64,000 bases of DNA from Lonicera japonica (lineage: Eukaryota > Streptophyta > Magnoliopsida > Dipsacales > Caprifoliaceae): positions 4,814,501 through 4,878,500 of the forward strand of contig CM038469.1 in NCBI GenBank assembly GCA_021464415.1. The letters are read 5' to 3'. Shown here piece after piece: positions 10,808-22,779 of this stretch. A program made the position numbers and the translations under genes. The notes under the pieces were generated by a model. That model was not told the DNA's origin. It did not search any database and worked only from the letters and a program-made list of their open reading frames with translations. Each line of letters starts with the position of its first letter. Within the stretch, counting starts at the first letter, position 1.

Positions 10808-12064
10808 ATGTCTTCCTACCGTACCAACTCTGATTTTTCTTATGTTAAAGCTCGAGATACTCTGATATCTTCTGAAAATGGTTTGAACTTTGGTGCATTC
10901 AGTCCTTTGGCGGGCTGGTGCCATCGTCCTGTAGATTTCTCCTTTCTGTTAGGTGCCTTGTATTTCTGGAGTCCTGCGGACCATCTCTTCCGTTTTGGAC
11001 TAGATGAGCTCTGCCCGACCTATGAGGAGTTCTCCTGGCTGTTACGTTCTGACGTTCGTCTCCCGATGGCAGTTCCTATAGAAGGAATCGGTCCCCGCGA
11101 CATGCTAATTGCTCTGTTAGCCATTCCCCAAGCGGCCTGCGATGGTTTCATTGTCGACGGGCTCCTTGACCTCCACAAAATGGTGAGGTTCTTTCATCGT
11201 TATGAAGATAGGGCCTCTTACGGCGTGGGGCGTACTGCAGCGGCCCTGATTTGCCTGGTTTCTGATATGCTGCTGGTGACGGGTTCTTCCCGTGTTGATC
11301 CGACTATCTTGAGTCTGATTTACCAGGCTAGAAATGGGGAGTCTATAGTGCCGATCATTCTTGCAGAGACCCTGAATGGTCTTGATGATGTTCAACGGGG
11401 GGCCTCGCCCTTCTTCCGGGGGAGCCCGCGTCTGCTATACATGTGGCTACTAGAGCGCTTTCGATCGGTGGGTTTCAGCGGAGTTCGGCTCGACAATCCG
11501 ACTCATTTCTTCCATCGGCCTCTCTTTGGTGCTTTGACCATGTCTTCCTCTGATTGGACGGTGTGGTTTTCGGAGAACTTTCGGGCTATCCGGTGGAACA
11601 TTCCTTGGTGGAAGCTGAGGAAGATGGTACTTAGTACTGGGGGTCAGAACTACGTTCGGCTCCGCGGGCTCTGGTTTACTTCCTTTTATCTCCCTGGGCG
11701 TCTTTTTCGACAGTTTAACATTCCTCAGGAGGTTCCCCTTGGTCTGAACAACTTCTCTTCTGAGTCTAAATTTGTGACCCCACATGTTTCTTTATCGGTA
11801 GAGAGGATGTGGCGTGCTCGACTGACTCGTCAGTTTAACTATGCTCGTTTCGGTATTTCCAGGCCTCTCCGGGCTGACATTATCCGCTCTTGCTGGCAAT
11901 CTCTAGAAGGAGAGCTGATTGATGACCCCTTTCAAATGGAGTGGTTCCGATTCATGGATTCTGAGCCTACAGAGGATGGCATTGTCTTTGCGTACCAGAT
12001 TTTGGATGAGGCTCGAATTGATTTGGCCGCTGAGGACCCAGTGTGGCCAACCCCTAGGGATTAG
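10808..12064 (+). CDS. Accessory gene 2: intronless PMD/DUF7745-like retrotransposon protein (418 aa)
   Basis: This is an uninterrupted 418-residue frame starting MSSYRTNSDFSYVK. The segment FRFGLDELCPTYEEFSWLL (about residues 60-80) resembles the start of retroelement PMD-like (DUF7745-type) domains, followed by a long helical, Trp-rich region. I see no signal peptide, membrane span or catalytic motif. It lies opposite to and downstream of gag-pol; the two 3' ends converge and are 226 bp apart. This is the antisense accessory ORF position known in Tat-lineage elements, where its function is not established. Unlike gag-pol and accessory gene 1 it has no visible lesion, which suggests a newer or selected frame. 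The domain name is from memory of the family pattern and is the least certain part. Confidence 0.75.
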   Translation: MSSYRTNSDFSYVKARDTLISSENGLNFGAFSPLAGWCHRPVDFSFLLGALYFWSPADHLFRFGLDELCPTYEEFSWLLRSDVRLPMAVPIEGIGPRDMLIALLAIPQAACDGFIVDGLLDLHKMVRFFHRYEDRASYGVGRTAAALICLVSDMLLVTGSSRVDPTILSLIYQARNGESIVPIILAETLNGLDDVQRGASPFFRGSPRLLYMWLLERFRSVGFSGVRLDNPTHFFHRPLFGALTMSSSDWTVWFSENFRAIRWNIPWWKLRKMVLSTGGQNYVRLRGLWFTSFYLPGRLFRQFNIPQEVPLGLNNFSSESKFVTPHVSLSVERMWRARLTRQFNYARFGISRPLRADIIRSCWQSLEGELIDDPFQMEWFRFMDSEPTEDGIVFAYQILDEARIDLAAEDPVWPTPRD

Positions 12065-12290
12065 TTTCTTCTTTGTATGCTGTACTTCCTTTGTAACTCT
12101 TGGTGTTCTGAACCACCTCTTTAATAATATATGAAGGGACTTTTTATGAGAAATAAATTTCTTTACAAAGCTTTAAACCGGGCCTGAAGTCACTTCTCAG
12201 GTTGCCTACGTTCCCCCCTTTTTGATTTTTCCAGAAAATACGATATTCGAGTTGGGGCTCAGGTTTACGTAGTTCTTATACACGTCGTGC

Positions 12291-15200
12291 TTATTGATAA
12301 TACTTCTTCAGTCGGTCCATGTTGACTGGTGAATGTAGTAACTGCCCGTCTAGGTCAGTGAGTATAGCGGCGCCTCCTGTATTGATTTCTTTGACGATAT
12401 ACGGCCCTGTCCACTTCTGCCCGAACTTTCCCCTCGGATCTCTGGCTGGCTCTCGAATTTCTTTCAACACGATGTCATTTTCATTGATACCCCGAGTCCT
12501 CACTCTCTGGTTAAATGCTCGAGCGATTCTCTTCTGATACCCTTGATGGTGGTATGCGGCTTTCAATCTTTTCTCATCTAGTAAGGCTAGCTCGTTATAA
12601 CGTGCCTGGACCCACTCCAGTTCATTGACCTGATTCTCTAGCATTACTCTGAGGGAAGGGACCTCTAACTCGACAGGGAGGACTGCCTCCATCCCGTATG
12701 TAAGCGAGAACGGGGTTGCCCCGGTAGAGACCCTTTCGGTGGTGCGGTATCCCCACAATGCATATGGTAATTTCTCCGGCCAGTCCCGGCAGGTGTCGGT
12801 CATCTTGCTTAGGATATTCTTCAAATTCTTGTTGGCGGCTTCAACTGCCCCATTGGTTTGTGGTCTATATGGCGAAGATTTGTGTCGGGTGATACCGTAT
12901 TCCTCCATGACTGTATTAGCTTCTCCTTCGAAGTGGGTGCCGTTATCTGAGATGATCTCGTGTGGGACCCCATATCGGCAGACAATATTCCTTTTGATGA
13001 ATCGGGCAACTTTCCTGGCATCCAGGGTTTGGTAAGATTCGGCTTCCACCCATTTGGTGAAGTAGTCGATGGCTACTAGTATGAATTCATGGCCGTTGCT
13101 GGCTTTGGGTGAGATTTTCCCAATGACGTCAATTCCCCAGGCTGAAAAAGGCCAGGGAGCAGTCATGTTGTACAACTCTTTTGGAGGAAGCTTCTGGGAC
13201 TTAGCATAAATTTGGCATTTGTGACAACGGCGTACATGATCAGCGCAGTCAGTTTGTAGGGTAGACCAGAAATACCCTTGCCTGATGATCTTGCGGGCAA
13301 GCGTATGCCCGCTCATATGAGGTCCGCAATCGCCCCCATGTATCTGATCCATCATTCTAACTGATTCTTCTTCGGTGAGACATTGAAGATGAGTCCCGTC
13401 GTAGTTCCTTTTATACAATCTTCCGGCACAGAGTATGAATCCTGATGCTAGTCTCCTGAGTGTGACCCGCGTTCTCTTGTCTGCTTTCTCGGGATACTGA
13501 TGGTTCTTCAGCAGGTTCCAGATATCATAAAACCAAACGGTTGAGTCACCGTCTTTTTCAATTTCCACCTCAAGGGTCATGCAGTGGGCGGGTCCTGATT
13601 TCTTTTGTACCGTGAGGGTTATTTCTTCCATCCCCTCCAGAATATTGATCATAGATGCCAGGGTTGCCAATGCGTCAGCAAAACTGTTCTGGGACCTGGG
13701 GATATAGTAAAACTCCACACGCTCGAACCTTCCTGCGACTTCTTCTAGTCGGGCGAGGTAAGGGACTAATTTCTCATCTCTGATCTTCCATTCCTTCAGA
13801 ACCTGATGGACCACTAGTGCTGAATCTCCGTATACCTGTATTCTCTTTATACCCCTTTGAAGAGCGATCTCTAACCCGAGTATGCAGGCTTCATATTCGG
13901 CCATATTGTTGGTGCAGAAGAAGTCCAGTCGATATGATACCGGGGAGTGAGTTTGGTCTGGAGAGACTAACAGGATGCCTATCCCGTTTCCGTTCCGATT
14001 GGCGGCTCCGTCAAAGTACAACCTCCAGTCTTCATTGATCTCGACGTTCATGATGGTTTCGTCCGGGAATTCGGCTTCTTCTATCATGTCTCCCAATATC
14101 GGATTGTGGGCCAGGTAATCAGCTATGATCTTGCCTTTGACTGCCTTCTGGGTCATGTAGGTGATGTCGAATTCGGAGAGTAGAAATAACCATTTTGCCA
14201 TTCGATTCGAGAGAGCCGGTTTCTCGAAGAGGTATTTCAATGGATCAATCCGTGATGCCAGGATGACTGGAAAAACTAGCATGTAGTGCCGTAGTTTCTG
14301 TGTTACCCAGACGAGAGCGGTACACGATTTTTCCAATGGTGCGTAGTTTATCTCAAATGGGGATAGCTTTTTGCTGAGGAAATAGATGGCCTGCTCCTTC
14401 CGGGTATCGGTGAGGTGTTGGGCTAGCATTGCTCCCGCGGCTGAATCAGTGACGGTTAGGTATAGGATTAGTGGTAGTCCGGTCTGAGGCGGGCTAACAC
14501 TGGGGGCTTGGAGAGGTAATCTTTGATTTTGTCAAAAGCCTCCTGGCATTGATCGTTCCATTCTCCTGTTGAAGACTTCCTCAGGAGTTTGAAGATGGGT
14601 TCGCACTTTTGAGTGAGCTGAGAGATAAACCTACTGATGTACTGCAGATTACCCAAAAAACCCCGATTTCTCTCTCGGTACGAGGCTCGGGCATGTCTTG
14701 GATAGCTTGAACTTTAGCGGGGTCCACCTCGATTCCTTTCTTACTGACGACATATCCCAGGAGTTTTCCTTTGGTTACCCCGAACACACATTTCTGCGGG
14801 TTGAGTCTCATCTGATACTGGCGGAGCCGATCAAAGAAGGCTCGCAAGGCTGGTACGTGGCCTTCCCTCTCTTTTGACTTGATTATCATGTCGTCTACAT
14901 ACACCTCTACTTCTTTGTGAATCATGTCGTGAAAGATAGCCGTAGCTGCCCTCTGATATGTTGCCCCGGCGTTCTTCAGCCCAAACGGCATAACGGTGTA
15001 GCAGTATGTTCCCCACGGTGTGATAAATGCTGTTTTCTCCTGGTGATCCGGGTGCATCTTGATTTGGTTATATCCGGCAAAACCATCCACAAATGACTTC
15101 AGGGCGTGGTTGGCAGTATTATCTACTATCAAATCGATGTTGGGCAATGGAAAATCGTCCTTTGGACAAGCTTTATTGAGATCCCGGTAATCCACACACA

Positions 15201-18200
15201 TGCGGACTTTCCCATTAGCCTTTGGAACAGGCACGATGTTGGCTAACCACGAGGGGTACTCGATCACCCGTAAGAATCCCACACTCAGTTGTTTCATTAC
15301 TTCTTCTTTCACTTTCAAGGACCATTCTGGCGTAAGTTTCCTCAGCTTCTGTTTGACGGGCCTAAGTTCTGGATTGGTGTGTATTTCGTGCATGACTATC
15401 TGACTGTTCAAACCCGGCATATCTGCATAAGACCAGGCGAAGACATCCACATACTCTTTCAGAGTTTGTGTGAATTCTTCTCTCTCTGTCCCACTTAGGC
15501 TTGCCCCAATGCGGACCTCTTTTCTTTCCTCCTCTGTTCCGAGGTTAATCACAAGAGTGTCTCCTTCCTCGCTTTGTATACGTTGCTCCTCCCGTTCAGG
15601 GTGTTCGTTCATTCTTTCCAATTCCATATAAGCAATTACAGAATTAAAAATAACAGGATAACGCAAAATAGACTCTTCTTTATTGATACTAGTATTTACA
15701 GGTACAAGTTTAAAAAGTTCATTTAGGAGTGACTCCTTCCTATCCTTATCCTCACTATTATCTCTCACCCTTACAATTTCGCTCTTTTCCCTTTCCCCTT
15801 GGTAGTCTGGATCAGCGTATATCAAGTGTACAGGGTCGTCTCCTAGCTCATCATCTCCCAGAGCCATGATGTCGAAGAGATCTCCGATCATTTCTTCCTC
15901 TTCGCCTTTCATGTCTTCACTTTCTTCCTTCGGCCCGATTGTCAACTTGGTAGCGAAGCTGTGTACGGTGTTTTCTTTGATATATAGGTCCTCTTCATAG
16001 AAGATTTCCCACCCAGGAAGGTTCTCTCCGTCGCTGTTTCTCCAAGGCTCCTGGAAGCCGCAAAAGGGGAAGTCCTCTCCTTCTTTGACAAAGAACCCGT
16101 TCAGAGAGCTGAAACTCGGATACTGATGCCCTCGACCCCTTTTTTGTTGATCGTCCTCTTCAGTGTGTTGGTACCCCAAACCTTCCCTCTCGTACCTTGC
16201 TACTGGTTCCAATGCTTGAAGTAGTCCTGGTTGTCCCATTCCCAGACCGGCTCTAGGCAAGTATTTCATCATTCTCAACATATTTGTAATCTTGGTGCTG
16301 AGACCGGGGATATTGTCAGGGGGAAGATACCTGATTGTCTGGGTGCTAAGAGTTTGCACTTGAGGCTCGTAAGAAAAGCCTCCTAACTGTATGCTCTGGC
16401 TCCCGATTCCCAAAACTGGTAACTCCATATCCGCCAAGGTCCTTTCAGGATCTCCTTGGATGGTAATTATGTTCCCTTCAAACGGTATCTTGATCTTTTG
16501 GTGCAAGGAGGAGGGGAGTGCTCCTATGTCATGTAGCCATGCTCTTCCCAACAGTAGGTTAAAACTGGAAGGAATGTCTATGATTTGAAAGTCGGCCGGG
16601 AAGCTTCCGGGACCAACCATGAGATCAAGTTTCAGAGACCCCAGAACGGCCCTCCTGGTATTATCATAGGCCCTGACGGTTACAGCGGATGGTGAGAGCT
16701 CTGAATCTGAGATACCCAAGCATCTGGCAGTCTTTAGGGGGCAGACATTTATGGTCGACCCATTGTCGATGAGAACTTGTGGCAAGATCTTCCCTCGGGT
16801 TCGGACGGTGATATGGAGAGCCAGGCTGTGTTTTCTCCCCAACGGAGACAAGTCTTCATCTGAAAATGACAGACTTCTTTGGACTGTGAGTGACCCGATC
16901 ATGTTTGGCAGTTGTTCGGGCGTGGAGTCCGGCGATATGACAGCCTCATCCAGGAGTTTAATGAAAGCGGTCCTGTGAGGTTTGGAGGCAACCAAGAGGC
17001 CCCAAATAGTGATGTGTGCCTGGGTTTTCTTCAACTGTTCCAGTACTCGGTCTTCTCCTACTTCTTTTGGAGGCGGTGATTTTTCGGCATCCATCGGTGG
17101 TGGCTGGTATACCTTTCCTGAGCGGGTAATCTGTTGTATCCAAAGGGATGTTGGGTCTGATCCCTCTGAAGTTTCTGACGACTCTGGTTCTGCCGACCAA
17201 CTAAAAGTCCCGGGGGAGGTTTCTGTCATACAGATTGTCTCCTTATGAGGGGGGCGAGGTTTCCATGGTTGTTTTTTCTTGTCCTGGGTCCATCCTATCC
17301 CAGCTTTCCCAGGATTGGTTTTGATGGTGAGTGGTTGCGAGATCCCCTGATTTGTCTTTCCTAAGCCCTGCCCAGGTAGGAAGTTCATCTTGGCCATCCA
17401 TTGGTCAATTATTGGGTTGAGGCCTGGGGCAACTTGTGCTTTTGCCGATAGCATAACGGGTGCCTTATAGGCTGGATCGTCCCGAATGCGTCCTACGGGA
17501 TCGAAGCCTTCGTCAGTGGTTAAGGCGTTAATTCCTGCAGGTGGAGCATGATTGGGGAGGGGGTTGTTGGTAACATTGGGCCCGCCGGGTGCGGGGATGG
17601 TTCCGGCTTCAATAAGGTCCTGGATACGATGGCGGAGAGCTAAACAACGTTCCGTGTCATGGCCTGCCGCCTGATGGTACGCACAGTTCTCATTCATTCT
17701 CCAAGTGTTGGGAATAGGATTTGGTGGAGGGCGTGGGTTGAGTGGGGTGACTAGTCCGGCCTTTTGGAGTAGTTCCAGGCTTTTGACCAGAGTAGTGGGG
17801 AGGGTGCAGAAATTTCTCCTTTTCTTGACCTCGGTGTTTGAAGAGTCTCCCTGCGTAGGCCAACTCATTGGGGGGACTTGCGGTGACTGCTGAAATGGGT
17901 TTTGTTGATATGGGTACGAGCTTAGTTGGTTTACGGCTGGAGTGGCCGTCTTTCTTCCAGTGTAAGAGGCCTTCTTGGTATCCGTGTCTGCCTTTCTGGT
18001 CAATTCTTCCTCTACCTGTGACCCCATACTCAACAGGGCTCTGAAGTGTGGGAATACATGCTTTCCCATGCAGTTCAATACAGCTGGAGTAAAATTCTTC
18101 TGTATGATTTCTAACTGCTCTTCTTCGTCGGGCCGTTTGGACATTTGGGATGCCATTTCCCTCCAGCGGGTGACAAAGTCGCTTAAGCTTTCTTTCTCGC

Positions 18201-19173
18201 CTTGCTTGGCCATTTCCAGGTGTTTACGGGTAATTTCCAAATTCTCGTTGGACCCGTACTTGGTCATGAATTCTTTGACGATATCCCCCCAAGTTTTCGT
18301 GTGGTGTTTCTCTAGGTCGAAGAACCATCTCAGGGCTGCCCCCGTGAGAGTCATGTGAAAAGCCTGAGCCAGCTCCGGCTCTCCACAGCCGGACACTTGC
18401 ATGGATCTGATGTAGGATTGGAGATGGGTTTTGGGGGGTGTAGTACCAGTGAATTTGGTGATAGAGGGGAGCTTAAATCCTTGAGGTAGTCTGGCTTCTG
18501 GGTAGAGGGAAAAGGCGTTCATGTCTGTGATCTCGTCTGCCCCTTTCATCAGAGAGACACCTCTTTGCAGAACCTTCATCTGCTCTTTCAATTTCTTCAT
18601 TTCTTCGCTCTCTCTTGACACCTCATCGGGCCGTTCCCGGGCTATCATCGATTCTGCGTATACTGCCCGGAGTCAGTTGATGTCTGGGTACTCATTGGGA
18701 GGGGCTATTGGGGCTGGTGGAATAGGTCTTGCGGGGACTTGTGGCCATGGTTGATATTGGGGATCGAGGCCTTGCTGAGGTTGTGGCCAGACGATGGGTG
18801 GCTCTTGTTGTTGGTATGTGGGGCCTGAATCCGGGGCCCATTGGTTCTGATTGTTGGGGTCGGTTTGAACGGGACCGGCCATGTTGGGGCCCGTTTGGGG
18901 TGGATTAGTTCCTTGGATTGGGGGAAGTACTTGTGAAGATTGTCCTTGGTTCGGATCACGATTCGGTGGTAGTCGATCAAACCCCGGTGGTGCAGTTCGT
19001 TCGGCTGACAATTCTTCTATTCGGATTCGGGTACCCTGTTGCTCGTTCGTGAGATTTGCCAGATCCCTGCTGACGGTCATGAGTAAACGGTGCATTTCGG
19101 CTAGGGTTGGCTGAGCTGATGATGCCTCGGCTCGGCTCTGATCTGTCTCTCGATTCTCGCGTTCATCGGCCAT
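12291..19173 (-). pseudogene. Gypsy-1 gag-pol (one in-frame stop, two frameshifts)
   Basis: Reading on the minus strand, the Pro/Gln-rich gag N-terminus (19173-18676) ends in a UGA at 18675-18673 and continues in the same frame to 14581. That part holds a retrotransposon gag domain (RWFFDLEKHHTKTW), a CX2H..C knuckle (CAYHQAAGHDTERC), G-patch-like Gly motifs (PGQGLGKTNQG), protease (VLIDNGSTINVCPL) and reverse transcriptase (CVDYRDLNKACP, VYVDDMI). Frame is lost near 14665-14690 and again near 14490. From 14429 to 12291 a clean 712-residue frame has RNase H, a second RNase H (LYFDGAANRNGNG), the integrase HHCC zinc finger (CHKCQ), and a D-D-E core (GIDVIG, SDNGTHF, GAVEAANK). The lesions could be real or assembly errors. 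Because the three frames are otherwise undegraded, the damage is recent. Confidence 0.93.
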
Positions 19174-19912
19174 TTCAGGTGTGCTTGGTCTTACTAGTCT
19201 TCCGGTGTGATCACGGCCGGCCCAACCTTCCAGTCTGTTGTTGCTTCACGACTGTAGACGAAAATCACGTGGCGAAGATGAAGGAAGACTGTGATGCGAC
19301 TCGATTTTTGCCAAAAGAACCACTAAAAATTGCCGAGAAGAGCCTCAAATTTTAACAAGGGTGTCGAAAAGTAAGCCGTAAAGTGGTACATCCTCTATGG
19401 CTGTTTGACAAGTGTTTTAACTGACTCAATCTTAGATGCAGCGCAGGTGTTCGAACGGTTAAGGCTTCAGGCTCCCTCCTTTTTGGCAAGACCTTGCGAT
19501 ATACCCCAAGGGCGGGTACGTGCAAGAATCTTTTGATATACTTCCCGGGTACGTGAGTGTTCTCGTCACTCGATATACCTCGGGGGCGTACTTGGCCAAG
19601 GAGAGTGGAAGTAAATGCTTTCGGTTTATGTTGGCCCAAGCAAGCCAACTCCCTACTCACTTATAATACTTCCGAGGGTTTGGGGTAAATTCACACTCGT
19701 AGAACCAATGCATGATTTGTGATAGTGCGTGTAAAGTTCGAAAGGTTGGTTTCACAAATATCATTATCTTTATTACGTCTTTTCGAAAAACTCCCATTTT
19801 TTAGAAAAAGGTTTCTTCTCAACCAATTAACATGAGTAGGGAAAGCAGTAAAAGCAAGTTTTTCAACAGATAAACAAAGGTCCACATATAAGAGTCTAGT
19901 TTTCTAATGGTG
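19174..19912 (-). other. Gypsy-1 untranslated leader
   Basis: Between the primer site and the gag start I see no credible gene. Short open frames here have no recognisable motif, and the stretch is best read as the 5' leader of the genomic RNA, possibly with packaging signals. Confidence 0.6.
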
Positions 19913-19930
19913 TCCCCAGCAGAGTCGCCA
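19913..19930 (-). other. Gypsy-1 primer binding site
   Basis: Read on the minus strand this is TGGCGACTCTGCTGGGGA, starting one base inside the 5' LTR edge. It begins with the TGG that pairs with a tRNA 3' CCA end. This orients the element and confirms 19932-21493 as the 5' LTR. I did not determine which tRNA it matches. Confidence 0.85.
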
Positions 19931-19931
19931 C

Positions 19932-21493
19932 TGTGAGAATCCGCAAATGCGGCCCCCCGGGTCTCGTCCCCGTTGGTGGTGGGGGTCATGGGACGTCGGA
20001 ACTGATTCCGTCGTTCCATTTGCTGGAGCGTTTTCGTTGATTCATATCAAGTGTCCCTACGTTCTATTTCTAGATGCAAGGGGGTTCATTCAGAGTCGCC
20101 AGTACGTTTTACGAGAAAACGGACAAAAAAGGTCGTGTAAGAAGAAAGGCTATAGACAAGCCTTTCTTTACACGTTTGTCTGCGAAACCGGGATTCTTAT
20201 AGGGTTCGGAAACTATATTACGGTTTGGGAAGGTGTTAAGCACCCATTCCGCCCTTTCGGTCTCTAGTGGTCTTATATGTTTATTCTATGTTGAAAAACT
20301 TGGATGCTTTTACCGACAGTCTACTACTTTCTAAAAAAACCCTAATTTGGGAAAACGGGGAAAGGAATGAAAACCTTTGTGTTCCGAGATCCGATGTTTT
20401 TATATTTAAAAGATGTAATGACAAATGACAAAAACCTTTTATTTTTGAAAGAGTATTCCGTATTATTTCCTCAGATAATGACGGTTTTCTCGAGTTGTGA
20501 TTATTTTGAAAAAGGTTCGGATCTTTATGTCGGGACTAATTCAATATGGAATTTGAACTCTTTGAGGAGAGTTTATCAGACACGTCGCAGTCTATGGAAA
20601 AGACAAGATATGTGGATTTTAATTCCTAGATAAGTCTTTATCGGTCCGGGGTTTGAAAACAGGGTTTATCCGGACGATAATGTACTTACTCTTCTGGTTT
20701 TGAAAGTAGTTTTATCAGGGTCTTTTGTTTTGAAAACGGTAGACTATTGGTAACTTGACAATAAGTTTATTCAAATAAAACGTGGACAGAATAACAGAAG
20801 TAAAACAAGTACACAGATATCTAATCTTAAATACTAGAAGGGACTTTCTTTACCTTCCCGACGAGAATAATAATAAGAAAGAAAATATAATACGGCAGAG
20901 GGATCTCCGGCGATAATAATATTCTCTTTCTTTAGATATTTCCGAGAAATCGATTCCGGAGACGGGACACGTCGAGTGTCGAGGATAGATTCGATAATTC
21001 TTCATAAATAAGATAATAGTAGAAAAGTGCTTGATAAAAATCAAATCTAAAGCTCCAAATTCTCAGATTCCAATTACTGCCTCTCAACCCTTGGAGGTGT
21101 TGGCCTATTTATACTGCTCGGGAGAGATTGTCGCGCGAAATTTCCTTAAAAAAGGAGAATGTCGCGCGACATTGTGATATGTCGCGCGACATACGGGAAT
21201 GTCGCGCGACAAACGGCTGAAGTGATGGTTCTGACAGATTGATGTGTCAGAAAGTGGTTGGTCTGGTGCAGAAGGGGAATGTCGTGCGACATAGTGGAAT
21301 TGTCGCGCGACATATCAGGGATTGTCGCGCGACAATGTGATATGTCGTGCGACAATCTCTCTAAAAAACAAGTTTGTCGGGCGACAAACCCTCCTAGTGT
21401 AGTACCGGGTCCTCGGGTGGGTCCCGGACCCAAAATGGTAGTTCTCGGGGGTCGTTAGGGTTCTTGCGGGGGTCACGGATCGGGGTGTCTACA
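19932..21493 (-). repeat. Gypsy-1 5' LTR (1562 bp)
   Basis: It has the same length as the other LTR, with about eight point differences spotted by eye. These include G/A in the GTAAGA(G/A)GAAAGG context, C/A in the first palindrome, and A/G near the U3 edge. It is followed directly by the duplicated target CTTTC at 21494-21498. Confidence 0.95.
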
Positions 21494-21567
21494 CTTTCGC
21501 TGTGTACTCTGACGAAACGCTTGCCAATCTAGTATATGAATACCTGGATCTACGGCTGAACTTGTCT
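21494..21567 (+). pseudogene. F-box copy 1, second fragment, cut off by gypsy-2
   Basis: These bases resume F-box copy 1 after the retrotransposon, starting with the duplicated CTTTC, and are identical to the intact gene through CTTGTCT. They encode the segment VYSDETLANLVYEYLDLRLN. At 21568 the match stops and the sequence becomes the integrase coding region of another gypsy element, in frame. The remaining 3' two-thirds of the F-box gene was not found in the window, so it was lost, not merely displaced. Confidence 0.93.
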
Positions 21568-22695
21568 GCTGAGCAGAAGTTATACAAAAGATCATTCTCA
21601 GGACCCTACCTCAGATGTGTTCACCCGAAATTGGTTCAAAATACTCTTTTTGAGCTGCATGAAGAAAGTTGCGGTAGCCATACAGGAGGCCGATCTCTAG
21701 CCCACAGGGTTAGATCCCAAGGATATTGGTGGCCCTACATGCAAAAAGATGCCGTGGAATACGTAAAGAAATGCGACAAATGCCAGAAACACTCCCCAAT
21801 GATTCATCAACATGCTTCCATTTTTTATCCCATTGTCAGCCCCTGGTCCTTTGCTATGTGGGGATTGGATATTATGGGTCTTTTTTCTCGGGCTCCAGGC
21901 AATAAAAAGTTTCTTCTGGTCGGCACAGATTATTTTTCGAAATGAATAGAGGCAGTTCCTCTGGAGAACATAGCCAAATCTAATGTTAGAAGCTTTTTGT
22001 GGAGAAACATTGTCATCAGGTTCGGCATTCCACGGGTACTAGTTTCTGACAACGGCACTCAATTCAAGAACCAAAAAATTGAAGAATTCTGCAATACTTA
22101 TAGGATTAAACAACACTTTTCTAGTGTGGCTTATCCCCAAGGCAATGGCTTTGCTGAAGCATTGAATAAAGTAATCTTGAAGAAAAGATTAGAAGAGAAG
22201 AAAGGAAAGTGGGCGCAAGAATTGCATTCTGTACTCTAGGCTTTCCGAATGACGCCGCGTCGATCAACAGGGGATACCCCCCATTCCCTAACCTACGGAA
22301 TAGAGGCAGTCATTCTCCTAAAAATTGGCTTGGCCACTTTGAGAACAGCCCGGTCCAAAAATGGAAACAATGATCAGGCATTGGAGGAAGCATTATATCT
22401 GGCCGAGTCTAGAAGGGAAACGGCTACAATCCACTTGGCGAATTATCAAAATACCCTAGCCAAACAGTACAAAGCTAATGCCAGATTACGAGAATTCAGG
22501 GTTGGGGAATTGGTTTTGTGGAAGGTACTCGGCACAGCAGTCAAGCCCAACCATGGGAAACTCCAGCAGAATTGGGAAGGTCCTTATATGATTCTTCGGC
22601 TACTAGAACTGGGTCATACCATTTACAAGATATGAAGGGTCAGCCGATCCCAAATCCTTGGAATGTGGCCAATTTAAGAGCATATTATCACTAGT
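21568..22695 (+). pseudogene. Gypsy-2 integrase remnant
   Basis: The frame shows the integrase zinc finger (HEESCGSHTGGRSLAHR, CDKCQ), the catalytic core (GLDIMG, SDNGTQFKN, with NGFAEALNK in place of the usual N-x-x-E-A-x-N context) and the C-terminal segment ending NWEGPYMI. In-frame stops at 21943-21945 and 22237-22239 each replace a codon where the family has Trp. The frame slips near 22632, and the final segment, ending NLRAYYH, is in another frame. It is clearly dead. Confidence 0.9.
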
Positions 22696-22779
22696 TATAA
22701 TCCCAAAGATTGGATTCTTTTATTTTAGCCAATTTCAAAATATGAAAGTTTTGAGAATTTTGAATTTCACACCACCTTG

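Larger units (their letters stand above)
2626..21493 (-). mobile_element. Gypsy-1: 18.9-kb Ty3/gypsy Tat-type LTR retrotransposon with two antisense accessory genes
   Basis: The element is flanked by the target duplication CTTTC (2621-2625 and 21494-21498) and has two 1562-bp LTRs that start TG and end CA. By eye I count about eight substitutions and no indel between the LTRs (about 0.5%), so insertion was recent. Order along its own (minus) strand: 5' LTR, primer site, leader, gag-protease-RT-RNaseH-integrase, then two genes on the opposite strand, a tandem-repeat zone, and the 3' LTR. Large size, double RNase H region, a DNGS protease motif and extra ORFs opposite to gag-pol all fit the Tat/Ogre/Retand lineage. 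Its pol is disrupted, so this copy is probably not autonomous. Confidence 0.95.
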
